Shown: positions 52,191-61,753, counted from the stretch's first letter. The stretch: DNA of 64,000 nt from an uncultured Oscillospiraceae bacterium (GCA_900544715.1 UQWL01000012.1:11109-75108); one strand, 5' to 3'. Numbers and translations are program-made. The notes: generated from the sequence alone by a model not told the origin.

Positions 52191-53563
52191 CCGATCATTG
52201 CTTCAAACGCCTCGCGGACGGTACGCACCCCGACAATCTCAATTTTATCCCGGATGCCTGAGGCCAGCCCCTTCAGGTTGTGCCGCGGCACCACACAGCG
52301 GCGGAAGCCCAGGCGGGCCGCCTCGTTGATGCGCTGCTCCGTATTGCCCACAGCGCGGATTTCTCCGGCCAGGCCGATCTCTCCAAAGGCCAATACATCC
52401 TCCTGCACAACGCAATCCTTCAGGCTGGATACCAGTGCGAGCGCGACTGATAAATCCGCCGCGGGCTCGTCCAGCTTAAAGCCTCCGACCACATTGACAT
52501 AGGCATCCATATTGCCAAAAAAATAACCGGCCCGCTTCTCCAGCACGGCCAAGAGCATCGACATTCGGTTATAATCAAAGCCCGTCGCCATGCGGCGCGG
52601 CGTTCCAAAGCCGGTGGGCGCCACCAGGCCCTGCACCTCCGCGAGGATCGGCCGGGAGCCCTCCATCACGCAGGCGACACAGGTGCCGGAAGCATTCTGC
52701 GGCCGCCCGGAAAGGAGCATCAGAGAGGGGTTTTCCACCTCGCGCAGGCCGTTATCCAGCATTTCGAACACACCGATTTCATTGGTGGAGCCATAGCGGT
52801 TTTTCACCGCACGCAGAATCCGATAGGAAAGGTGCCTGTCGCCTTCAAAATAAAGCACGGCGTCCACAATATGCTCCAGCACCTTTGGCCCCGCAATATT
52901 GCCATCCTTATTCACATGGCCGACAACGATGACAGGAATATCCACGCTTTTTGCCGTGCGCATCAGCAAACCGGTGCATTCCCTGACCTGCGTTACGCTG
53001 CCGGAAGAGGAGGCAACGTCGGAGTGGTTCATGGTTTGTATAGAATCAATGATCACAAGATCCGGCTTTTCCGTTTGGATAAATTCGGAAATAAGCTGCA
53101 CATCTGTTTCACACATGATATAGAGATTCGGCGTTGCCACCCCCAGCCGCTGGGCCCGCAGCTTGATCTGGTGCGCCGACTCCTCGCCGGAAACATAGAG
53201 CACGCGCAGCGTTTCCCCTAAAAAGCCGCAGATTTGCAGCAGGATCGTCGATTTTCCGATGCCGGGATCGCCGCTGAGCAGCACAAGCGACCCTTTGACA
53301 ATGCCGCCGCCCAGCACTCGGTCCAGCTCCTTTAGGCCGGTTGCATAGCGATGCTCCGTGTCGGCGGCAATCTCATTGATCTGCACCACGCGGGGCATCC
53401 CCCGCCCGCCCGATGCGGATTTGGAGCCGGAAGCGGAAATCGGGGTGCGCATTTCCTCAGACATACTGTTCCACTCCCCGCAGCCGGGGCATTTGCCATA
53501 CCATTTTGGGCTTTCGTAGCCGCACTGGCTGCATACGAACACGCTTTTTGACTTCTGTGCCAT
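52187..53563 (-). CDS. radA: DNA repair protein RadA/Sms
   Basis: 458 aa. Branch-migration helicase in recombination. N-terminal zinc finger (CSQCGYESPKWYGKCPGCGEW), RecA-like ATPase with GDPGIGKST and VIDSIQ, the RadA motif KNRYG (Tyr in place of the usual Phe) and a C-terminal Lon-protease-like domain (VNVVGGFKLDEPAADLSVALAL). Normal length. Confidence 0.95.
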   Translation of the reverse strand: MAQKSKSVFVCSQCGYESPKWYGKCPGCGEWNSMSEEMRTPISASGSKSASGGRGMPRVVQINEIAADTEHRYATGLKELDRVLGGGIVKGSLVLLSGDPGIGKSTILLQICGFLGETLRVLYVSGEESAHQIKLRAQRLGVATPNLYIMCETDVQLISEFIQTEKPDLVIIDSIQTMNHSDVASSSGSVTQVRECTGLLMRTAKSVDIPVIVVGHVNKDGNIAGPKVLEHIVDAVLYFEGDRHLSYRILRAVKNRYGSTNEIGVFEMLDNGLREVENPSLMLLSGRPQNASGTCVACVMEGSRPILAEVQGLVAPTGFGTPRRMATGFDYNRMSMLLAVLEKRAGYFFGNMDAYVNVVGGFKLDEPAADLSVALALVSSLKDCVVQEDVLAFGEIGLAGEIRAVGNTEQRINEAARLGFRRCVVPRHNLKGLASGIRDKIEIVGVRTVREAFEAMIG

Positions 53564-53593
53564 AGATGCTCCTGTCCTTTCCAGACCGTTTGA

Positions 53594-54343
53594 TTATTGG
53601 GTGGCCGGCGCCGCACCGGCAGTGCCGATCCCATTGAGGTAGGATAAAACGCCGTAAAAAATCGATAGTGCCAGTTCATTCTGATAGGCTTCCGTGCGCA
53701 ATTTTTCCGTTTCCTGCGCGTTGGACATAAAGCCGCACTCCACCATAACGGCAGGCGTTTTCGCCTGATAGAGCAGATAGATCTCCGTGCCGGATTTTTT
53801 CACCTTGCGGGTATTCTGCGGCTGGATCAAGCGGATGACGGATTGCTGAATGGAGGCCGCAAGCGCCTGGCTTTCTGGGTTATTGGGGGAATAGAATACC
53901 TGTGTGCCTGTGTTATTTGGGTAAGGGTAAGAATTTTGATGGATGCTGATAAACAGGCAGTCCGGCGTTTCATTGATGAGCTTCAAGCGGTTGTGCAAAT
54001 CGGAAATTTTCTGTTGCCGGATCGTTTTTGCGGAATCGTCATGGATGGAGATATCCTCCCGCCGCGTCATGACCGTGTCAAAGCCCATCATGCGAAAAAC
54101 GGTTTCCAGCTTCAGCGCAATCTCCAGATTGATGCCCTTTTCCACTGTGCCGTCCTTTGCGACTGTGCCGCCGTCAACGCCGCCGTGCCCTGCATCGATC
54201 AGGATCGTAGGATGCCCGGATACGCCTGAAGCGGAAACGGATTGCAGTGCATCCTGGTTTTTTTGCTCTACAATCATAGCAAAAATACAAAATAAAATCA
54301 AAACCGCGGCGACAGCCGCCCAAATCAGCCTGTTTTTCTTCAT
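53594..54343 (-). CDS. cwlD: N-acetylmuramoyl-L-alanine amidase, CwlD type
   Basis: 249 aa. One N-terminal membrane anchor (residues 4-25) and an Amidase_3 zinc domain with ligands in LIDAGHGGVDGG, VEKGINLEIALKLE, SIHQNSYPYPN and the catalytic Glu in MVECGFMSN. Size, anchor and sequence style fit CwlD, which starts muramic-lactam formation in the spore cortex. Start at ATG 54343 preceded by GGGGTG; a GTG three codons upstream is possible. Confidence 0.88.
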   Translation of the reverse strand: MKKNRLIWAAVAAVLILFCIFAMIVEQKNQDALQSVSASGVSGHPTILIDAGHGGVDGGTVAKDGTVEKGINLEIALKLETVFRMMGFDTVMTRREDISIHDDSAKTIRQQKISDLHNRLKLINETPDCLFISIHQNSYPYPNNTGTQVFYSPNNPESQALAASIQQSVIRLIQPQNTRKVKKSGTEIYLLYQAKTPAVMVECGFMSNAQETEKLRTEAYQNELALSIFYGVLSYLNGIGTAGAAPATQ

Positions 54344-54475
54344 CTCTGACACCCCGCTTGCAAAGTTGCTCTCCTCTAGATATATGCGGGAAAATAAAGA
54401 TGATGTTTTAAAACGGTGAAATTATTATACTGCAGCAGGCATCCGCTTACAAGGAAGAGCCTGTAAAAGGGCTTC

Positions 54476-54510
54476 AGAAAAAAATCCGTGCAGCGTCCGG
54501 CTGCACGGAT
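54476..54510 (-). terminator. Rho-independent terminator of the VOC gene
   Basis: ATCCGTGCAG / CTGCACGGAT 10-bp stem followed on the minus strand by a run of seven T. Confidence 0.9.
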
Positions 54511-54526
54511 GGGGACGACAGTCAGA

Positions 54527-54898
54527 TCAGCCCTGTGCGCAAAGGCAGAACGGATGACCGGCGGGATCAAGCATTGTCGTAAAATGTTCACCGCCGAACT
54601 GCGCGTGCGCCTTCACAGCTCCAAGGGACTCCGCCCGTGCGGCAGCGGCTGCTACATCCGGAACCAGAAAGTCAAAATGCACTTGCTTTTGCTGCCTGCC
54701 CTCTTCCTCCGGCCAGACGCAGGGCACGTAATCCTCCTCCTGTATAAACAGGAAAATCACGCCGTTTTCACTGACAACCGCGGGATGGCCGAACAGCTCA
54801 TTTTTTTCCCAGCCGAGCAGGTCCGCATAAAAGGCGCAGAGCGCCTGCTCGTCCGCGCAGTCCACGACCAGATCGGCAAGACGGATTTCACCGGACAT
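54527..54898 (-). CDS. VOC family (glyoxalase/bleomycin-resistance fold) protein
   Basis: 123 aa. Two beta-alpha-beta-beta-beta units: IRLADLVVDCADEQALCAFYADLLGW at the N terminus and QVHFDFLVPDVAAAAARAESLGA in the second half, with possible metal ligands HF and the FTTMLDPAGHPFCL ending. Substrate unknown; such short stand-alone forms include antibiotic-binding and isomerase types. AAGGAGG is 7 bases upstream. Monocistronic with its own promoter and terminator. Confidence 0.88.
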   Translation of the reverse strand: MSGEIRLADLVVDCADEQALCAFYADLLGWEKNELFGHPAVVSENGVIFLFIQEEDYVPCVWPEEEGRQQKQVHFDFLVPDVAAAAARAESLGAVKAHAQFGGEHFTTMLDPAGHPFCLCAQG

Positions 54899-54939
54899 AG
54901 AAAAACCTCCTTATGAACTAAGCTATAATTGATGTAATC

Positions 54940-54968
54940 AGTATAACACCAGTGCAGCATAGCGGCAA
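54940..54968 (-). promoter_or_regulatory. Promoter of the VOC gene
   Basis: Minus strand TTGCCG, 17-base spacer, TATACT; about 40 bases upstream of the ATG. Confidence 0.65.
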
Positions 54969-55044
54969 GCCGAGATTTTTAATCAGCCGCTTCACGCGCT
55001 TCGCAAAAAAACAATTCCATGTTTCCTTTTCAGGCAATCAAACA

Positions 55045-55076
55045 GGCAGGCCGATTAAATCATGCATCGGCCTGCC
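55045..55076 (-). terminator. Hairpin downstream of the AraC-type gene
   Basis: GGCAGGCCGAT / ATCGGCCTGCC 11-bp stem with a 10-base loop just after the stop; the T-run is weak (TGTTTGATT). Confidence 0.65.
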
Positions 55077-55081
55077 ACAGA

Positions 55082-55987
55082 TTATTTTACTTTTCTCACC
55101 GGACGAAGCACTTCGTATCCCAGCACCTCAGGATAATGCCGCTGATAGTCCTGGCAGGCTTCCTCATTCCAGGCAAATCCCCTTTCGGACGGATCGAAAT
55201 TCCAGGCTAGCTTTTCAACGCGTTCCATCACTTCACCGCAGTTCAGCAGATAATCAAACGGCGGATGAAAAAACACTAGATAATAGCTTTCCGGAAATTC
55301 CCGAAGCTCGAAGCCATCAGGAACAACTCCATCATAATCGATCGGTACGCCCAAGCCGTAAAAATAGCCGCGTTTCCCATTTTCATAAAACCAGCCCGCC
55401 GTGTGACAGGTCACAACCGGATGCATCACATGGCTCATGCTTTCGATGATTCCGCAAATCTGATCGCAGTCGTGCCTTTCCCAAAAGCTGTCATAATTCC
55501 GCGCATCCAGATCCCAGATGCCCATATATTTGTGCGCGGGAATGAACTCGGTGCGGACGTTCGGTTCTGTCAGGATTGTTTTTTCCATCGTATTCCCTTC
55601 TTTCTGATAGATAAAATGTTCAGGGAACAAAACGACCTTCTTGCCGGACAATACCACAGGACAGGGTTTCCTCCGATATGCTGCCGGTGTACATCCGTAA
55701 GCATTCACAAACGCTCTCGTCAGAGCCTCCTGTGAGGAATACCCGTATTTGATGGCGATGTCGAGAATCCGTGCCCTGGTATCCCGTATCTCCAGCGTCG
55801 CTTTTGCAAGACGGCGGCCGGAAACATAAGCTTTCATTGTCACCCCTGCGATCTCATGGAATTTGGTGGAACAATAGCAGGGGGAATACCCGATCTGGCG
55901 TGACATTTCAATCAGCGACGGATTTTCAGTCAGATTGTCCTCGATCCAGCAGATCATCTTCTGGACGGATTCATTCCATTCATACAA
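55082..55987 (-). CDS. AraC-family regulator with a C-terminal GyrI-like ligand-binding domain
   Basis: 301 aa. Residues 1-105 contain two helix-turn-helix units (LIEMSRQIGYSPCYCSTKFHEIAG and ILDIAIKYGYSSQEALTRAFVNAYGCTPAAYRR), the DNA-binding half of AraC/Rob/SoxS regulators. Residues about 130-300 resemble the GyrI-like effector domain that binds drugs or small hydrophobic ligands. This arrangement is like Rob and BltR-type multidrug regulators. Start is TTG 55987, with GGGAGC about 10 bases upstream, giving the usual N terminus (xYEWNESVQKMICWIEDNL). No divergent target gene is adjacent. Confidence 0.88.
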   Translation of the reverse strand: MYEWNESVQKMICWIEDNLTENPSLIEMSRQIGYSPCYCSTKFHEIAGVTMKAYVSGRRLAKATLEIRDTRARILDIAIKYGYSSQEALTRAFVNAYGCTPAAYRRKPCPVVLSGKKVVLFPEHFIYQKEGNTMEKTILTEPNVRTEFIPAHKYMGIWDLDARNYDSFWERHDCDQICGIIESMSHVMHPVVTCHTAGWFYENGKRGYFYGLGVPIDYDGVVPDGFELREFPESYYLVFFHPPFDYLLNCGEVMERVEKLAWNFDPSERGFAWNEEACQDYQRHYPEVLGYEVLRPVRKVK

Positions 55988-56062
55988 GACGTTTCAGCTC
56001 CCTTCTTTTGATAAGATATCATAAAACGGAATATTTTTTTTGATTTCAGTTTTTCAAAACAA

Positions 56063-56108
56063 AGAAAAACGCCGCCTGCAAACGGGGTAAAGTCCCGTGC
56101 AAACGGCG
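56063..56108 (-). terminator. Terminator of the tmk-to-acyltransferase operon
   Basis: CGCCG / CGGCG and CGGG / CCCG paired helices, followed on the minus strand by TTTTTCTTTG; 9 bases after the acyltransferase stop. Confidence 0.75.
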
Positions 56109-56116
56109 ATATGCGA

Positions 56117-56989
56117 TTAAAATTCTTTCTCCAAAGGGATCATGCCATAGGTTTCGCCCAACTCCCCGCCATGGAGCAGATATTGCTTCACCGCGCGCTG
56201 CAAGCTCGTATCCTCCGGATACGATGCCACATCACCGCCGGACCGATACCAGATAAAGCGGATTGCGGCGTGGGAATGATCGTTATCCGTATGTATGATT
56301 TCAAAAAGATCCTGAAATTGCAGGATACGGGAGGAGGCGGGCAACAGCGTTTTTAAGCTTGGATCCAGCAGCCAGGAATGCGTTGTAAAACCTTTGAATT
56401 TAAACTCCGGATAATACTGCGGGAAAAATTCTTTCGCCTGCCGGATGGAATCCAGGCACGCCTCACGATCCAGCGGAGCGCCTTTGGGAATATGGATATA
56501 AAGGCTTGGGGACCCATTGGAAAACGGCAGCCCCTCCAATTCCTGCCGGCTCAGCTTACCGTGCAGATCCACCTTGGAGAACTGGAACTGCAACCGGCCG
56601 AGCTGAAAAAGATGCATCGTGATATAGTTGCGCGCCCATCCGATTTCGGAAAAACCCGGCACGCCGAATTCCGCCCTGCCATTTTCCGTCCATCGAGTGA
56701 TATCCGCCATCATATCGTAATAATAGCGCTCCGGAATTCTCTTCTTTTGGTAGGCTGCAAAGGTGTATTCTGCTGCACAGAGGAGCACGGCAAGCACCAT
56801 GGGGGCATTTTTTTTGCGGTCAATTTTCAGCAGCCCCTGCAAATGGCGCACATCATTGCGCTGATACATCCGCCTTGCAAACCGCTCAATGCGCTTGGGC
56901 TGACGCTCCATTTCCTGAAAAGCGAGCTCACGGTCTTCCTCCGGCAGTTGGATTTTGGCACATAAATCTTCTAAAAAAGCCTTGTTCAT
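56117..56989 (-). CDS. Acyltransferase-domain protein (DUF5596/GNAT_C type)
   Basis: 290 aa, soluble. The N-terminal about 110 residues are helical; the C-terminal half has SPSLYIHIPKGAPLDREAC, FKGFTTHSWLLDP and LQFQDLFEIIHTDNDHSHAAIRFIW, which I associate with the acyltransferase family that carries a GNAT-like C-terminal domain. Reaction unknown. ATG 56989 immediately follows the U32 stop (TGAATG), so it is the last gene of the tmk-led operon. Confidence 0.7.
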   Translation of the reverse strand: MNKAFLEDLCAKIQLPEEDRELAFQEMERQPKRIERFARRMYQRNDVRHLQGLLKIDRKKNAPMVLAVLLCAAEYTFAAYQKKRIPERYYYDMMADITRWTENGRAEFGVPGFSEIGWARNYITMHLFQLGRLQFQFSKVDLHGKLSRQELEGLPFSNGSPSLYIHIPKGAPLDREACLDSIRQAKEFFPQYYPEFKFKGFTTHSWLLDPSLKTLLPASSRILQFQDLFEIIHTDNDHSHAAIRFIWYRSGGDVASYPEDTSLQRAVKQYLLHGGELGETYGMIPLEKEF

Positions 56990-58249
56990 TCAATCGGCCT
57001 GCCCTTCTGTTTTTCTTTCCCGGCGTAAAAGGGCGCCGGGCGCAATCGGATGCTCACAGCGGAGCCGCACCTGCATCATGGGGTGCGGAGCGCTCTCCAA
57101 GGGGAGGCCCTCCGCATCGTAAAGCTCCTGCACGGTAATTGCATACGGCGCTTTCCCAGCCTCCAGAACGCTCAGCGTTTCCCCCCGGAAAAAGCGGTTG
57201 CGCTGCACCGCATGAAGCAGCCCGCCCGCCGTGTTGCCGGCCACTGCGGCCACTTCCCAATCGCGGCGGTAGCCGCCGTCATAAAAAATTTGGGCATTCG
57301 CCTGCGGTTTGTCAAAATAGAAGCCGGTGCAATATTCCCGGTGGCTGACGCGTGTGAGCTCCTCCAGAATCCAGGGCTCCGGCTGATATCCTGTTTGATC
57401 CTGCGCGCGAAGATAGCCGTCGATCGCGCAGCGGTATGCGTTCGTGACAACCGCCGTATAGTAGGCGGATTTCGCCCGGCCCTCAATCTTGAAGCTGGTA
57501 ACACCGGCGCTGATCAGCTCCGGGATATGCTCGATCATGCACAGATCGCGCGCGTTTAGAAGATAGGTGCCATCCTTATCCTCTTCCACAGGGAAATATT
57601 GCCCAGGCCGCTTTTCCTCCACCAAATGGTATTTCCAGCGGCAGGGCTGCGCGCAGTCGCCCCGGTTGGAATCCCGGCCGGTCATGTAATTGGAAAGCAG
57701 GCACCTGCCGGAGAACGAAACGCACATGGCGCCGTGCACAAAGCACTCAATTTCAAGCTCCTCCGGCGTGCGCGCCCGCAGCTCGCCGATCTCCGCAAGC
57801 GACATTTCCCGCGCGGTGACAATCCGTTTCGCGCCAAGCGCGTAAAAGGCGTTTGCAGCAGCGTAGTTGACGATCCCGGCCTGCGTGGAAACATGGATTT
57901 CCACCCGGGGCGCATAGCGCCGAGCAAGCTCCAGCACCCCCAGATCCGTGATGATAAAGGCATCCACGCCGCACTCTGCCCAAGCGGTCAAAAAAGATGG
58001 GAGCGCCTCTATCTCCGCATTGCGCGGCAGCGTATTGCAGGTGAGATACACCCGCACGCCCCTTTCATGCGCATACTCCACGGCGCTGCGCAGCCCGTCA
58101 TGGGTAAAGTTTGCGGGGGCTGCACGCATTCCAAAGGCCGTTCCGCCGAGATATACGGCATCCGCCCCGAACCGGACGGCAGCTTCCAGCCGCTCGCGGT
58201 CGCCCGCGGGCGCAAGCAGCTCGGGAACGCCGTTTTTGCGCCCCGTCAT
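56990..58249 (-). CDS. U32 family peptidase-like protein
   Basis: 419 aa. ELLAPAGDRERLEAAVRFGADAVYLGG at the N terminus and the U32 signature region EIECFVHGAMCVSFSGRCLLSNYM with Cys residues and QPCRWKYHLVE. U32 members include RlhA and TrhP, which act in RNA hydroxylation, and collagenase-annotated proteins; the stand-alone Firmicutes form is likely of the RNA-modifying kind, but this is inference. The start overlaps the mltG stop by 4 bases. Confidence 0.92.
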   Translation of the reverse strand: MTGRKNGVPELLAPAGDRERLEAAVRFGADAVYLGGTAFGMRAAPANFTHDGLRSAVEYAHERGVRVYLTCNTLPRNAEIEALPSFLTAWAECGVDAFIITDLGVLELARRYAPRVEIHVSTQAGIVNYAAANAFYALGAKRIVTAREMSLAEIGELRARTPEELEIECFVHGAMCVSFSGRCLLSNYMTGRDSNRGDCAQPCRWKYHLVEEKRPGQYFPVEEDKDGTYLLNARDLCMIEHIPELISAGVTSFKIEGRAKSAYYTAVVTNAYRCAIDGYLRAQDQTGYQPEPWILEELTRVSHREYCTGFYFDKPQANAQIFYDGGYRRDWEVAAVAGNTAGGLLHAVQRNRFFRGETLSVLEAGKAPYAITVQELYDAEGLPLESAPHPMMQVRLRCEHPIAPGALLRRERKTEGQAD

Positions 58250-59628
58250 GAATTTTGCAAGGCCTTGACCTGATTGGCCTGATGCTGCTCCAAGGTTCTT
58301 GCCATATAGATCTTACCGTTTTTATCATGATAGAAATACAGATAGCTCGTATCCTTTGGATACAGTGCCGCCTCAATCGCATCCGCGCCCGGGTTGCAGA
58401 TCGGCCCGGCCGGAAGCGCATCGCAGAGGAACGTATAGTAGCGCTCCCGATACGCCTGATATTCCCCATCGGAAACATTGGGCTTAATATAACGATCCAC
58501 ATAGGCGCCGGTACTATCACACTGCAACCGCATGGATTTCTTCAGCCGGTTGTGGATGACGGAGGAGACAAGCTTCATCTGCTCCTCATTCGCGGCCTCC
58601 TTCTGGATGATGGATGCGATCGTGATAATCTCATCCACCGTCATGCCCAATTCTTTAGCACGTGCCTCATATTTGCTGGGGAATTTCTCTTTGAAATTAT
58701 CTAAGAAACGCCGGATCGCATGCGCCTCATTCTCTTCCAGATAGAATTCATACGTATCCGGATACAGATACCCTTCCAGCTTGCGGAAACGCAGGTTCAC
58801 ATCCGGCATTGTTTTCACAAAGCTATATTCATTGAAATCAACCGTTTGCATCGTTTCAAAGAAGGCTTTGCGGTCGCAAATGCCATATTTTTCAAGGCGC
58901 TCTATGATCTGATCAGCCGTCCAACCCTCGGGGAAGGTCAATTTCTTGGTTTCTACCGCTTTGGGGGCATCCTTGATCGCGTTGAGCATGCCCTCAACGC
59001 CCATCTTTTTATTCAGCTGATAGATGCCGTTGAGGTATTTGACATCCGTCGCTTTCTTATCCGTACCGCGGTTGCGCAGCGTAAAAATGGTATTGACAAA
59101 AAAATTGCAGAAATGCGGATGATTGATCAAATCATTCTCCTGCAAAATTTGCAGGATCTCTTTTTGGGAAGCGTTTTCCGGGATCGTGACGCTTGTTTTG
59201 GTGTCGCTCCCCATTAAAGCGAGCACGTCGTTGATACAAGAGAGCAGATAAAGTGAGCTCGCAATCGAGATGACCAAAACCACGCACAACGCCAGCGCTT
59301 TGGGGTTGGAGATGATTATTTTTCTCTTCTTTTTTTTCACCGCTGTCTCCTCCTCCCCGGCTTTAGCGGCCTGCTGCCTGGCTTTCACCGATTTATGTAA
59401 ATGGGCCAAAGGGTTTGGCCGGCCGTTGGCCGGCTCCTTCTCGTCGATGGAAACCTTAAAATTTTGAACAAACTCTGTGCGGTCAATCTGGCTCTCATAA
59501 AAATGATCCGCCTCTTCGCCCGCCAACGGCGCAGCGTTCGTTTCATGGCTGGTAAGATCCTCGAACGCATTCGAGCCGGAGGAGGTGATGTTTTCATCAG
59601 GAGGAGGCGTCTGTTTCTTTTGATCCAT
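58246..59628 (-). CDS. mltG: Endolytic transglycosylase MltG
   Basis: 460 aa. Cuts nascent glycan strands near the membrane. A hydrophilic cytoplasmic N terminus of about 105 residues, longer than usual and rich in charged residues, precedes one membrane helix (ALALCVVLVISIASSLYLL) and the YceG/MltG domain with LysM-like part (TIPENASQKEILQILQENDL) and catalytic Glu in ITIASIIQKEAANEEQ. The end LYFYHDKNGKIYMARTLEQHQANQ is typical. Start ATG 59628, AAAGGA about 12 bases upstream. Confidence 0.95.
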   Translation of the reverse strand: MDQKKQTPPPDENITSSGSNAFEDLTSHETNAAPLAGEEADHFYESQIDRTEFVQNFKVSIDEKEPANGRPNPLAHLHKSVKARQQAAKAGEEETAVKKKKRKIIISNPKALALCVVLVISIASSLYLLSCINDVLALMGSDTKTSVTIPENASQKEILQILQENDLINHPHFCNFFVNTIFTLRNRGTDKKATDVKYLNGIYQLNKKMGVEGMLNAIKDAPKAVETKKLTFPEGWTADQIIERLEKYGICDRKAFFETMQTVDFNEYSFVKTMPDVNLRFRKLEGYLYPDTYEFYLEENEAHAIRRFLDNFKEKFPSKYEARAKELGMTVDEIITIASIIQKEAANEEQMKLVSSVIHNRLKKSMRLQCDSTGAYVDRYIKPNVSDGEYQAYRERYYTFLCDALPAGPICNPGADAIEAALYPKDTSYLYFYHDKNGKIYMARTLEQHQANQVKALQNS

Positions 59629-59688
59629 ATCGGTGATCAATCCTTTCGCATCGCGATTGAAGAATCTATCTAAAAACCCGGAGCTTAC

Positions 59689-59711
59689 AAAAAGCAGCCG
59701 AGGTGCTTTTT
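59689..59711 (-). terminator. Possible terminator overlapping the fthC stop
   Basis: AAAAAGCA / TGCTTTTT stem with a 7-base GC-rich loop, ending in TTTTTGT on the minus strand. It could reduce read-through into mltG. Confidence 0.45.
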
Positions 59712-60321
59712 AACCCTTCCCGCGCCAGGCAACGCCCGCCCCCGGGAGGGTTTTCCGTTGCGTAACAATCAAATGGACGGGCTGGTCGTAGCGGCCGGCA
59801 GGCAAATTTCTGACCATGCAGCTATCATAGCACAAGCCAACGGTGCTGCCGCCGAAGCGGGCCAAAAAGCGATCGTAATACCCTTTTCCATAGCCCAGCC
59901 GGTAGCCTTGAAAATCAAAGGAAAGCGCCGGCACAATGCACAGGCCCTTTGAAAAATCTGTAAACAATGCGCTTTTATCAGGATCCGGCTCCAAAACGCC
60001 GAACGTGCCCGGAGAAAGCTCATCCAGAGAACGAATTAGGTAAAATTCCATCTCCCGCGTGCCAGGCACGCAGCGCGGCACTGCAACCTGCTTCCCCGCT
60101 TGAAGAGATTTTTCAATCAGGCGGCGGGTATCCACTTCAATCGCTGTTGACACATAAGTCAGGATCGTTTGAGAATCGCGGTATTGCCAAAGATTCATCA
60201 CACGGCTCAGAATCTTCAGATCCATTTCATCCTTTTCCGCCGGAGAAAGGCCTGTCCGCAGCGCTTTAAAACGGCTGCGCAGCTCCGCCTTAATCGGCCT
60301 GATATCCTGCCTCATCGGCAT
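59710..60321 (-). CDS. fthC: 5-formyltetrahydrofolate cyclo-ligase
   Basis: 203 aa. ATP-dependent conversion of 5-formyl-THF to methenyl-THF. Seen: basic N terminus IKAELRSRFKALRTGLS, VAVPRCVPGTREMEFYLI, GVLEPDP, and the ATP/folate motif RLGYGKGYYDRFLARF. The start overlaps the DJ-1 gene by 10 bases; a second Met two codons later is possible. Normal length. Confidence 0.95.
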   Translation of the reverse strand: MPMRQDIRPIKAELRSRFKALRTGLSPAEKDEMDLKILSRVMNLWQYRDSQTILTYVSTAIEVDTRRLIEKSLQAGKQVAVPRCVPGTREMEFYLIRSLDELSPGTFGVLEPDPDKSALFTDFSKGLCIVPALSFDFQGYRLGYGKGYYDRFLARFGGSTVGLCYDSCMVRNLPAGRYDQPVHLIVTQRKTLPGAGVAWRGKG

Positions 60322-60854
60322 TGGAGGGATGCGTGGATCGCATCCGCCTTTGCCTGGCCGACGAACTCTGCCGCGATTGCCAGGCCGAAATCAATGGCTA
60401 CACCCGCGCCGCGCGCGGTAATGAACAGCCCATCCTTGCAAACAAAACGGTCGCTGAGTTTCACGCCGTAAAGCTCCTGCTCCATGCCGGGGAAGCAGGT
60501 GGCCTCTTTCCCCTCCAGCAGCCCCTTATGGCCAAGGATAGACGGGGCGGCGCAGATTGCGGCAACCAGCTTGCCATGCGCGACCGCATAGTCGATAAAC
60601 TGCTGCACGGTCTGCGATTTTTCAAGATTTAGCGTGCCGGGCATCCCGCCCGGAAGAACGACCGCCTGAAGGGCTTCATCCGCACAGACCTGAGCATCCG
60701 CCAGATCACAGTCCACAACAATCCCGTGCGCACCCGCCACTTTGGCCCCGCCGACTCCAACGGTGCAGACCTCCAGCTCCGCGCGACGGAGCATATCCAC
60801 TGTGGCAACCGCCTCAACCTCTTCAAAGCCATTTGCAAAGAACACATAAATCAT
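60312..60854 (-). CDS. DJ-1/PfpI family protein
   Basis: 180 aa, flavodoxin-like fold. VFFANGFEEVEAVATVDMLRRA contains the conserved Glu of DJ-1 proteins; VAAICAAPSILGHKGLL holds the nucleophilic Cys with the adjacent Ala-Ala-Pro; ARGAGVAIDFGLAIA is the usual C-terminal part. Roles proposed for the family include deglycation and stress protection; the specific one is unknown. 20-base gap after the GNAT gene. Confidence 0.93.
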   Translation of the reverse strand: MIYVFFANGFEEVEAVATVDMLRRAELEVCTVGVGGAKVAGAHGIVVDCDLADAQVCADEALQAVVLPGGMPGTLNLEKSQTVQQFIDYAVAHGKLVAAICAAPSILGHKGLLEGKEATCFPGMEQELYGVKLSDRFVCKDGLFITARGAGVAIDFGLAIAAEFVGQAKADAIHASLQCR

Positions 60855-60874
60855 ATCAAAATTCCTCCATCTAT

Positions 60875-61753
60875 TTATCCAAGTGAAAGCCCCAAATAAG
60901 CATCTTTCAGCATCAGCGGCAATGGCTCTGCCCTTGGGGAAAGGGGGCGCAGCATCCCGAACGCGGCGTTTTCCGTCTGACCGGGAGCCGGAAACAACCC
61001 TCTGGGAAGGCGCAGGGTAAAGCGCCGTGCACCGGACGTTTCAACCAGCGCGGACAACAGTGGCAAAACCGCCCGCTCGGAAGCTAAAAATTCCTGTGCA
61101 AAGCAGCATTCCTCCTGCTGCTGATACAGGCAGTAGCCCTTCTCCCCCTCCACCGTTTGGATACACAGCGCGCCTCCGCCGGTGGTGAGATGCTCGTTCA
61201 GCGCATACTGCACGGCTGCCGCATCCCATATGAGATGATCCCGGCCATGCAGCACATTGCTGCGGATTTCGGCCATTTCAGCCGCTGTGAGCGTGCGGAC
61301 AAGCCCTGCGGCCCTGGCGGCAATCTTCTCTGCTTCCCCCCGGGAAAGATGCGTCGTTTCGCAATCAAAAGCATGATGAAACCCGCACGCTGCATAATAG
61401 TGGAATAAGCCCGGCGACGCCGGTACAAGGGCGATGCAATCCGCCCCTTCCTCCGCCGCGGCCAGAGCTGCAAAATCAATCAGGCTGCGCATCAGCCCAC
61501 GCCCACGCTGCGCCTTCGCCGTGCAGGCGGCATAAAGATACCGGGCGGCATATTGCTCGCCCCTGCATTGAACCGCTGCATCCAGCAAAAAAAGCATGGA
61601 TACCGGGCGGCCCGCTTCCTCACAGAGAAACGTTCCCTCCGGAGAAAACCGATTTTTAAAGAAAAAGGAGATATACTCCCTGCAATCGCCAAAAGATGCC
61701 TGCCATAGCTCCATCAGCAGCGGAATATCTTCCCGCCGCGCACGGCGGATCAT
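60875..61753 (-). CDS. GNAT family N-acetyltransferase
   Basis: 292 aa. N-terminal GNAT domain: MIRRARREDIPLLMELWQASFGD, acetyl-CoA loop CTAKAQRGRGLMRSLID (pattern RxxGxx as QRGRGL), LVPASPGLFHYYAACGF. The C-terminal about 120 residues form a second region typical of two-domain Eis/GNAT proteins. Start at ATG 61753 overlaps the previous stop by 4 bases (ATGA); the longer upstream frame lies inside that gene and is rejected. Substrate unknown. Confidence 0.88.
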   Translation of the reverse strand: MIRRARREDIPLLMELWQASFGDCREYISFFFKNRFSPEGTFLCEEAGRPVSMLFLLDAAVQCRGEQYAARYLYAACTAKAQRGRGLMRSLIDFAALAAAEEGADCIALVPASPGLFHYYAACGFHHAFDCETTHLSRGEAEKIAARAAGLVRTLTAAEMAEIRSNVLHGRDHLIWDAAAVQYALNEHLTTGGGALCIQTVEGEKGYCLYQQQEECCFAQEFLASERAVLPLLSALVETSGARRFTLRLPRGLFPAPGQTENAAFGMLRPLSPRAEPLPLMLKDAYLGLSLG